Origin: Ottowia sp.
Lineage (GTDB): Bacteria; Pseudomonadota; Gammaproteobacteria; Burkholderiales; Burkholderiaceae_C
Direction of reading: 5' to 3'
Length of the DNA stretch: 12,191 bases
Assembly (NCBI GenBank): GCA_023228705.1
Contig: JALOAS010000092.1
Location: forward strand, 1 to 12,191
A model generated the notes under the pieces. That model was not told the DNA's origin. It ran no database searches and saw nothing but the letters and a program-made list of their open reading frames with translations. Made by a program: the position numbers and the translations under genes. Of the stretch, positions 7,198-12,191 are shown piece after piece (the first letter of the stretch is position 1; the number at the start of each line of letters is the position of its first letter).

Positions 7198-8360
7198 GCA
7201 CGCCCGGTGCTGCCACACCCGACGCGCCCTGCCTGCGCATCGACCTGCAGGCGCTGGCGCACAACTGGCGCGTGGTGCAGCGCGCCTGCGCTGGCGCCGT
7301 GCTCGGCGTCGTCCTCAAGAGCGATGCCTACGGCCTGGGCGTCGGCCAGGTGCTGCCCACCCTGTGGGCGCTTGGCAGCCGCGATTTCTGGGTCGGCACC
7401 CTCGACGAGGCGGCCGCACTGCAGGCGCAGCTGCACGCCCTGCGGCCATCCGCACCATACAGGATATACGTGCTGCACGGACTGGCCGACCAGGCGCCGC
7501 GCGACTGGGCCGCCAGCGGCTGCATCCCCGTGCTGGCGGGCGCGCACGAGTTGCAGCGCCTGCAGGCCGGTGCTGGCCGGGCCGGGCACTTGCCGGTGGC
7601 CGTCAACCTGGATACCGGCTTGACGCGGCTCGGCTTTGGGGCTGGCGATCTGGCGCTGCTGGCGCCCGGCAGCAGCAGCTGGCAGCATGCCCGGCCCTGC
7701 CTGTGGCTGAGCCACCTGGGGCGCTTCGAGAACCCGCAGGCGCCGCAGTGCCTGGCGCAGCGCGAGCGCTTTGTGCAGTGGACGGCGCGCCTGCCCGCGG
7801 CGCCGCGCAGCATGGCCAGCTCGTCCAGCGTCTTTGCCGGTAGCCCATGGCTTTTTGAGCAGGTGCGCGTGGGCAGCGCCCTGTGGGGCGTGTCCATCAG
7901 CGTGCTGCCGCAGCCGCCGCTGCAGCCGGTGGCCAGCCTGGCCGCGCCAGTGCTGCACGTGCGCGAGGTGGCGGCCGGCACCGAGGTGGGCTACGCCGGG
8001 CGCTACACCACCCCCGGACCACGTCGCGTGGCCACGGTGGCGCTGGGCTATGCCGACGGCCTGCCCTTTGGCCTGGCCAACCAGGGTGCGCTCATGCTGC
8101 TGGGCCGGCGCGCGCCCATCATTGGTGGCATCGCCATGGGCCTGACCGCGCTGGACGTCAGCGCCTACGCCCCCGGCGAAGTCCGGCCCGGCCAGTGGGC
8201 CGAGGTCTACGGCCGGCAGCAGACGCTGGCGCGACTTGCTGCAGCCGCAGGGGTAGCGCCTGCCGCCCTGTTGACCCTGAGCGCGAGACTGGCGCGCCAG
8301 CGCAGCGTCGAGCCCTTGGCCAGCGCGGCGTGCCCGTCCGTCGTGGAGGCATTGCCTTGA
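7194..8360 (+). CDS. Divergent alanine racemase-like PLP enzyme
   Basis: This 388-aa protein has the fold-type III alanine racemase layout: a PLP-binding TIM barrel, then a C-terminal beta domain. Lys42 in VVLKSDAYGLG is the Schiff-base lysine. DTGLTRLGF gives Arg145 (Arg136 of the Geobacillus enzyme), SHLGRF gives His174 and VRVG gives Arg225, which contacts the PLP ring nitrogen. VGYAGRY gives the catalytic Tyr267, and GYADG gives Tyr286. Several usually conserved positions differ: the carbamylated lysine is Asn138, the HxANS motif reads SMASS (206-210), and the C-terminal R-x-x-M-D motif reads GIAMG (312-316). Racemase chemistry is likely kept because both catalytic residues are present, but substrate range may differ from L/D-alanine, so I give no gene symbol. 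The ATG at 7194 overlaps the preceding stop and directly precedes the conserved N-terminus. A longer in-frame upstream start would lie inside the acetyltransferase gene. Confidence 0.85.
   Translation: MSTPGAATPDAPCLRIDLQALAHNWRVVQRACAGAVLGVVLKSDAYGLGVGQVLPTLWALGSRDFWVGTLDEAAALQAQLHALRPSAPYRIYVLHGLADQAPRDWAASGCIPVLAGAHELQRLQAGAGRAGHLPVAVNLDTGLTRLGFGAGDLALLAPGSSSWQHARPCLWLSHLGRFENPQAPQCLAQRERFVQWTARLPAAPRSMASSSSVFAGSPWLFEQVRVGSALWGVSISVLPQPPLQPVASLAAPVLHVREVAAGTEVGYAGRYTTPGPRRVATVALGYADGLPFGLANQGALMLLGRRAPIIGGIAMGLTALDVSAYAPGEVRPGQWAEVYGRQQTLARLAAAAGVAPAALLTLSARLARQRSVEPLASAACPSVVEALP
8345..8349 (+). promoter_or_regulatory. Ribosome binding site within the racemase 3' end
   Basis: GGAGG lies ten bases before the ATG at 8360, fixing the start of the sensor gene at the TGATG overlap and not at upstream in-frame codons inside the racemase gene. 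Confidence 0.6.
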
Positions 8361-9118
8361 TGGTGCTGCATCGGCTCGCAGCAGTTGCCGCGGCCGGCGT
8401 GCTTGCCGTGCTGGCCCTGCTGCTGGCGGTGGGCTGGCAGGCGCAGCGGGCGCAGACCATGCACTGGCAGGCCCGGCTCGACAGTCACTTGCTGCGCCAG
8501 TTGCGGGGCGTGACCGAGAACCAGCTGGCAACCGGTCTGCAGCTGGACCAGATGCCGGCGCTGCAGGACGTCATCGAGCGCGAGCAGGGCGCCTTCCCGC
8601 GCGTGCTCGCCATAGATGTCTTCGACGCGGGCGGCACCGTGCTCTACAGCACCGATGCCGACAGCCGCGGCCAACCGGTGCCGCAGCGCTGGCGCCAGCA
8701 GCTGCAGCGGCACGACGCCTGGACGCTGCCGGATGTCCAGCAGCGGCTGATCGGGCAGCGCTTCGAGAACGACCTGGGGCAGGCCGCTGGCGCCATCGTG
8801 GTGACCCTGTCCACCGCGTCGCCGGCACCCACGCTGATGCAATGGCGCGCGCGGGTGCTGCGGGCACTGCGATGGCTGGGGCTGGCGCTGGTGGCCAGCC
8901 TGCTTGCCGGCGCCGCAGCGTGGCTGGGCCTGCGCCGTCAGTTTGCGCCCTATGACCGCGCCTGCCGCGTGTTGCAGGGGCCGGCCGCTGCCGCCGACGC
9001 ACAGGAAGCCGATGCGCTGGTGCGGGCCACGCAGGGGCAGCGCCAGCGCTGGCAGCAGCAGCAACGCGTGCTCGCCCGCGCACGCGAACAGTTGGAGGCC
9101 CTGGACGATGCCGCTTGA
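8360..9118 (+). CDS. Membrane sensor protein without output domain (sensor 1)
   Basis: This 252-aa inner-membrane protein matches no named family. Residues 6-26 are the first membrane helix, about 28-168 are extracytoplasmic, and 171-190 are the second helix. A short cytoplasmic tail with a Gln/Arg-rich coiled-coil look (218-249) ends the protein. The outer domain has RVLAIDVFDAGGTVLYSTD (81-99), the central strand-turn-strand pattern of Cache/PAS-like sensors. Ahead of it lies QLATGLQLDQMP (55-66), a weaker form of the motif found in the neighbouring sensors. The layout is that of a chemoreceptor or sensor kinase input half, but no HAMP, kinase, methyl-accepting or cyclase domain follows. 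It may act by forming a complex with the downstream sensor and the phosphatase. It overlaps the racemase stop by one base and the next gene by 11. Confidence 0.75.
   Translation: MVLHRLAAVAAAGVLAVLALLLAVGWQAQRAQTMHWQARLDSHLLRQLRGVTENQLATGLQLDQMPALQDVIEREQGAFPRVLAIDVFDAGGTVLYSTDADSRGQPVPQRWRQQLQRHDAWTLPDVQQRLIGQRFENDLGQAAGAIVVTLSTASPAPTLMQWRARVLRALRWLGLALVASLLAGAAAWLGLRRQFAPYDRACRVLQGPAAAADAQEADALVRATQGQRQRWQQQQRVLARAREQLEALDDAA
9094..9098 (+). promoter_or_regulatory. Ribosome binding site for sensor 2
   Basis: GGAGG inside the end of the sensor 1 gene, nine bases before the ATG at 9108, supports that start and the 11-nt gene overlap. Confidence 0.6.
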
Positions 9119-9914
9119 AACGCCGCGCAGGGCATGGCACGACGACCTGCGCTGGCGCGTCGGCCTGCTGGTGCTGTGCGTGGTGCTGGTGGTCGGTGGT
9201 GCCTGCACCGCCTGGGCGCTGCGCCACCTGGAGCGGGCCAGTGCCCAGACCGCGCAGCAGGATGCGCGTGCGCTGGCCGCATCGGTGGCCCAGGTCGCGG
9301 CGCAGCAGCTGGCACGCGCGCTGCGGTTCGGCATCCCCCTGCAGGAACTGCCGGGCTTGCCATCGTACCTGCAGGCCGCACTGGACGGGCAGCCGGCCCT
9401 GGCCGGCATGGGCATCCAGTTGCCCGATGGCGCGACCCTGCATGCGGTGGGGCGGCAAGCCGGTGCGACCGCACCCGATGTGCAGGTGCCCATCATTGAC
9501 CCGGGCAGGGCCGGTGGGGTGCAGGGGGGCTTCGTCTGGGTGCGCACCGATGCGCGCAATGGCGCCAGCCTGCAGCGGGCGCGCTGGCAGGCCTGGCTGG
9601 GCCTGCTCCTCATTGCTCTCCTGGCCGCCGCCGTGGCGGCGCTCAGCATCGGCCGCCGGCTCGAGCGCCAGCGCCGCCTGCTGTGGCAGCACCTGGCCGG
9701 GCAGGGCGCGGCGCCGCTGCAGGCCACCCAGCTCGGCCTGAGCGTGGCGCACGGGCCGCTGGCGCTGCTGCACGCGCTGGCCCAAGGCGAGCAGACACTG
9801 CGCGCGCAACGCCAGGCGCTGGATGCCGACGCGCAGGAGCTGCTGTCCGTCGACTTTGACGGCCAGCTCCGCCCCCGCGTCGAGCGCATCCGCCAGCAGG
9901 CGCAGGAGGTCTGA
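9108..9914 (+). CDS. Membrane sensor protein without output domain (sensor 2)
   Basis: This 268-aa inner-membrane protein has helices at about 18-38 and 162-182, an extracytoplasmic domain between them and a cytoplasmic tail of about 85 residues with coiled-coil character but no recognisable enzymatic domain. The outer domain contains ARALRFGIPLQELPGLPSYL (69-88), closely matching ARALSLGVPADALTGVPEHA in the second module of the sensor-MFS fusion. In both proteins a strand ending in a D-G turn follows (LPDG here, DADG there), then a V-x-V-P segment. The two domains therefore look homologous. The role is probably ligand sensing or relaying to the phosphatase encoded one base downstream; this is inferred from adjacency. 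The family is not one I can name. Confidence 0.75.
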   Translation: MPLETPRRAWHDDLRWRVGLLVLCVVLVVGGACTAWALRHLERASAQTAQQDARALAASVAQVAAQQLARALRFGIPLQELPGLPSYLQAALDGQPALAGMGIQLPDGATLHAVGRQAGATAPDVQVPIIDPGRAGGVQGGFVWVRTDARNGASLQRARWQAWLGLLLIALLAAAVAALSIGRRLERQRRLLWQHLAGQGAAPLQATQLGLSVAHGPLALLHALAQGEQTLRAQRQALDADAQELLSVDFDGQLRPRVERIRQQAQEV

Positions 9915-9915
9915 C

Positions 9916-11931
9916 ATGCTGCTGCGCACCCGACTGACCTGGATGGTGCTGCTTGGGCTGGTGCTCATGGTCGCGGTGCTGGGCGGGGCCGGCCTGTTGC
10001 GCGAGCAGTTGCTGGCGCAGCGCCTGGCGCGCGCGCTGCAGGCGGCCCAGGCGCACGCCTGGGGGCAGGCGCTTGATGCCCAGCAGGACGCACTGCGGCG
10101 CCTGTCGGACGAGCTGGTGCAGCAGCCCGGCTTCCTGCAGGCCGCGCAGGATCGCGACGCGCAGGCGCTGCACGAGGTGCTGACCAGCGCCGACGCGGTG
10201 CCCGCCCCGGGCGCCGCCGTGCAGCTGCTGGCCCTGTGGTCCGGCAGCCGCAATCCGCTGACCCTGGGCCAGGACGTATCACGCCCGGTGCTGGGCCGCG
10301 AAAACCTGGAGCGTGCCCTGAGCGGACAGGCCGTCGGTGGTTTGCGCACCGTGGGCGATGGGCGCGCGCTGGTGTTCGTGGCGCAGCGCCTGCTCATCGC
10401 CGAACGTGCCATCGTTCTGGTGCTGGCGCGCGACACCGGTGCCCTGCTGCACTCCCTGCGGGAAAAAACCGCTGCGCACGCCAGCCTGCTGGATCTGCGC
10501 GGTCGCTTGCTGGCCAGCACCGAGCCGGACCTGTGGCAGGCGGCAGCCGGCCAAGTGGCACTGCGCGTGGCGCAGCAGCGCGACCTGGCGGTACAAGGCC
10601 TGCACTATTCGGCCGTCAGCCTGCCGGTGCGAGACGCCAGCAACAACGCCATCGGCACCGTGGTCACGCTGACCGAGCACGGCGCCGAAGCCCAGGCCGG
10701 ACGCTTCCTGGGCTGGCTGGCGCTGGGCAGTGCGGCGGCCCTGCTGCTGGCCATCGGCCTGGGGCTCAACCTCTACCTGCGCCGCCGCCTGCGCCCGCTG
10801 GAGCAGGCCATAGGCGCGCTGCAGGCGCTGGCGCAGGGTGATACGCAGGTCAGCGTGCCGCAGCACAGCGACGACGAAATCGGCCGCATCGCCAGCGCCA
10901 TCGAGCACTTCCGCGCCACCGTGCAGGAGCTGCTGGCGGCGCGCGCCCTGCGCGAGCGCGTGCGCCGGCGGCAGGAGGGCCTGCTGCGCACACGCTTGCA
11001 GGAACTGGCGCAGGCCACGCACCAGTCGCTGGCCCTGAGCCCCAGCCAGAGCGAGCAGGACCAGCTGCGCCAGCTGGCGCGGGTCATGAACGAGCTGGGC
11101 GCGCGCCTGATCGACCAGCACCGGCGCCTCAGCGGCATGGTGCAGGAGCTGCGCGAGGCGCTGATCGGCAAGGAGCGCCTGGCCGGCCTGGAGCAGGAGC
11201 TGCAGATTGCCGCGCAGGTGCAGCTCAGCATCCTGCCGCGGCATCCGCCGCAGGACGCACGCCTTGCGCTGCACAGCCACATCACGCCGGCGCGCGAGGT
11301 GGGGGGCGACTTCTACGACTACTTCCTCGTCAGCCCGGACCACCTGGGTTTCGTCATTGCCGACGTTTCCGGCAAGGGCGTACCGGCGGCGCTGTTCATG
11401 ACCATAGCGCGCACCCTGCTCAAGGCCACGGCGCAGTTCATCCTCGAGCCCACGCCGTGCATCGAGCAGCTCAACCGGCTGCTGGCGGCCGAGAACGAGC
11501 AGATGATGTTTGTCACCCTGTTCTACGGCGTGCTCGATTTGCGCAGAGGCACCGTGGACTACGTCAATGCCGGCCACAACCCGCCCTATGTGCTGCGCTG
11601 CGGCGGCCGGCCCCAACTCCTGCCGCGCACCGGCGGCATGGCCGTTGCCGTGCTGGAGGATGCGCCCTACGCCAGCGCGCGGCTGAAGCTGGAGCCCGGC
11701 ATGATGCTGTTTTTGTACACCGATGGCGTCACCGAGGCCATGGACGCCACGCGCCAGGAATACGGTGACGCGCGCCTGCTGGATGTGCTGGGTGGTTTTG
11801 CGGCGCCCGGGCGGACCAGCCCGCAGGCGCTCACCCAGGCCGTGGTGGCCAGCGTGCACGCCTTTGAAGATGGCGCACCCCAGGCCGACGACATCACCTG
11901 CTTGGCGCTGCGCTGGGAGGGATCGGCCTGA
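9916..11931 (+). CDS. Membrane-bound SpoIIE/PP2C-type serine/threonine phosphatase with HAMP domain
   Basis: This 671-aa inner-membrane receptor phosphatase has a membrane helix at 8-28 and a large periplasmic region (30-262), probably a double Cache-type sensor. Its second half runs LLDLRGRLLASTEP (191-204) to AIGTVVTLTEHG (245-256). A second helix (264-288) follows, then a HAMP linker (289-342, with DDEIGRIASAIEHF) and a coiled-coil stalk to about 430. The C-terminal SpoIIE/PPM domain opens with LEQELQIAAQVQLSILP, typical of RsbU/RsbP-like phosphatases. Metal-binding aspartates are present: Asp465 in EVGGDFYD, Asp483 in DVSGKG, Asp603 in TDGVTEAMD, and Asp658-Asp659 in QADDIT, so the enzyme should be active. 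Such enzymes usually dephosphorylate STAS-domain anti-sigma antagonists, but no STAS protein or RsbW-type kinase is in the window. GGAGG (9905-9909) sits six bases before the ATG. It is the last intact gene of the operon. Confidence 0.93.
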   Translation: MLLRTRLTWMVLLGLVLMVAVLGGAGLLREQLLAQRLARALQAAQAHAWGQALDAQQDALRRLSDELVQQPGFLQAAQDRDAQALHEVLTSADAVPAPGAAVQLLALWSGSRNPLTLGQDVSRPVLGRENLERALSGQAVGGLRTVGDGRALVFVAQRLLIAERAIVLVLARDTGALLHSLREKTAAHASLLDLRGRLLASTEPDLWQAAAGQVALRVAQQRDLAVQGLHYSAVSLPVRDASNNAIGTVVTLTEHGAEAQAGRFLGWLALGSAAALLLAIGLGLNLYLRRRLRPLEQAIGALQALAQGDTQVSVPQHSDDEIGRIASAIEHFRATVQELLAARALRERVRRRQEGLLRTRLQELAQATHQSLALSPSQSEQDQLRQLARVMNELGARLIDQHRRLSGMVQELREALIGKERLAGLEQELQIAAQVQLSILPRHPPQDARLALHSHITPAREVGGDFYDYFLVSPDHLGFVIADVSGKGVPAALFMTIARTLLKATAQFILEPTPCIEQLNRLLAAENEQMMFVTLFYGVLDLRRGTVDYVNAGHNPPYVLRCGGRPQLLPRTGGMAVAVLEDAPYASARLKLEPGMMLFLYTDGVTEAMDATRQEYGDARLLDVLGGFAAPGRTSPQALTQAVVASVHAFEDGAPQADDITCLALRWEGSA

Positions 11932-11978
11932 GTCCAGGCCGGCTGTTGGCAAAGGCGGTCACGCACCATGGCGAGACG

Positions 11979-12053
11979 GCCGTGCTTCGTGATACGTTTG
12001 ACCAACAAGGCTCGACTGTAGGGCGTCAATCTGGCATTCTTGTGGTTGTTCAT
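11979..12053 (-). pseudogene. Truncated IS481-family transposase (5' end only)
   Basis: Reading the - strand from the ATG at 12053, the product begins MNNHKNARLTPYSRALLVKR. The MN-x-HKNARLT start is characteristic of IS481-family transposases (recognised from memory). A good ribosome binding site, AGGAG (complement of 12061-12065), lies seven bases before the ATG. After about 25 codons the likeness stops: the helix-turn-helix and the DDE catalytic domain are absent, and the frame runs on antisense into the phosphatase gene. This is therefore a remnant made by deletion or a rearrangement break, not an active transposase. The exact break point is uncertain by a few codons. Confidence 0.7.
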
Positions 12054-12119
12054 CCGGGTTCTCCTGAAGGCTGTTTGGGTTCACAGCTTCAGTGTGGACT
12101 TACCCCCATTGTGCGGACA
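11979..12119 (-). mobile_element. IS481-family insertion sequence remnant, one end only
   Basis: This stretch is the transposase-proximal end of an insertion sequence. It runs from a probable terminal repeat beginning TGTCCGCACAATGGGGG (complement of 12103-12119), through a 49-base leader, to the truncated transposase start. The other end is not in the window, so no target duplication can be shown. The local base composition is less GC-rich than the neighbouring genes, in keeping with a mobile origin. Confidence 0.6.
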
Positions 12120-12124
12120 GGTAT

Positions 12125-12143
12125 GGGCTTGATATTCAAGCCC
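12125..12143. repeat. Perfect short palindrome outside the IS end
   Basis: The 8-base arms GGGCTTGA (12125-12132) and TCAAGCCC (12136-12143) flank a TAT centre, six bases beyond the presumed IS terminus. It could be an operator-like site for the next gene or a small hairpin. It has no T-run. Confidence 0.45.
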
Positions 12144-12167
12144 TGGCGGCAGAGTTATCCACCGGCG

Positions 12168-12185
12168 GCGTGGCGCCCGCCACGC
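12168..12185. repeat. Perfect GC-rich inverted repeat near the window end
   Basis: GCGTGGCG (12168-12175) and CGCCACGC (12178-12185) form an 8-base stem with a two-base centre (more realistically seven pairs and a four-base loop). No T-run follows on either strand within the window, so it is not a clear terminator. Between this and the other palindrome, TTATCCACC (12155-12163) differs from the DnaA box consensus at the last base only. Confidence 0.4.
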
Positions 12186-12191
12186 AAACGC

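Larger units (their letters stand above)
3091..11931 (+). other. Seven-gene, tightly coupled putative signalling/transport operon
   Basis: Seven consecutive + strand genes are arranged with these junctions: 19-nt gap (5457/5477), ATGA overlap (6532-6535), ATGA overlap (7194-7197), TGATG one-base overlap (8360), 11-nt overlap (9108-9118) and 1-nt gap (9914/9916). Nothing resembling a terminator or promoter interrupts them. The products are a sensor-MFS fusion, a solute-binding protein, a GNAT acetyltransferase, an alanine racemase-like enzyme, two output-less membrane sensors and a SpoIIE-type phosphatase. Co-transcription is inferred from spacing; a shared role is inferred from the recurring sensor motif. 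Confidence 0.85.

Noticed and set aside
8207..10520. Long - strand open frames of 560 and 649 codons
   Set aside because: They are antisense to the racemase end and the sensor genes, with Arg/Ser/Ala-rich low-complexity products. The + strand frames show membrane helices, ribosome binding sites and clean junctions.
10279..11952. 557-codon - strand open frame over the phosphatase
   Set aside because: It is a shadow of a gene with intact PP2C and HAMP motifs; its product resembles no protein family.
12155..12163. DnaA box as a sign of a replication origin
   Set aside because: There is a single nine-base site with one mismatch, no box cluster, no AT-rich unwinding region and no dnaA, dnaN or rep gene.
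1..12191. CRISPR array, tRNA or rRNA genes
   Set aside because: No regularly spaced direct repeats and no cloverleaf or ribosomal RNA sequence were seen on either strand.

Overview
The window is about 12.2 kb of very GC-rich DNA with dense, same-direction bacterial genes. The GC content, an AceK of proteobacterial type and the gene style suggest a betaproteobacterium of the Burkholderiales, perhaps Comamonadaceae. That placement is inference from composition and gene content, not from a marker gene.

Region 1 (1-2816) is housekeeping-like. A short upstream stretch carries an imperfect inverted repeat. It is followed by a complete isocitrate dehydrogenase kinase/phosphatase (aceK, 132-2042) with all the kinase residues I could place, then a small short-chain dehydrogenase/reductase (2148-2816).

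Region 2 (3091-11931) is the interesting part: seven + strand genes packed with gaps of 19 nt or less, most of them overlapping, so they very probably form one translationally coupled operon. In order they are: (a) a membrane protein fusing two periplasmic sensor-like modules to an MFS transporter; (b) a Tat-exported ABC-type solute-binding protein with no ABC permease or ATPase nearby; (c) a GNAT N-acetyltransferase; (d) a divergent alanine racemase-like PLP enzyme with several active-site replacements; (e) and (f) two membrane sensor proteins that have an extracytoplasmic domain but no output domain; (g) a membrane-anchored HAMP plus SpoIIE/PP2C serine/threonine phosphatase. A short periplasmic motif (roughly A-L-x-x-G-[IV]-P...L) recurs in the MFS fusion and in sensor (f), with a weaker version in (e). 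My reading is a membrane signalling system. Periplasmic ligand recognition, perhaps of an amino acid or derivative brought in by the binding protein and made or modified by the racemase and acetyltransferase, would control a PP2C phosphatase and an associated transporter. The function is inferred; the gene order and domains are seen. A possible 65-codon small ORF (2897-3094) lies just in front and overlaps the first operon start by ATGA.

Region 3 (11932-12191) holds no intact gene. It contains the start of an IS481-family insertion sequence on the - strand (terminal end, ribosome binding site and about 25 transposase codons, then loss of homology), abutting the end of the phosphatase gene. 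Beyond it are 72 nt of unassigned DNA with two short perfect palindromes and one near-match to a DnaA box. The phosphatase's usual partners (STAS-domain protein and RsbW-like kinase) are not in the window. The IS scar at the operon end makes it possible that downstream genes were lost.
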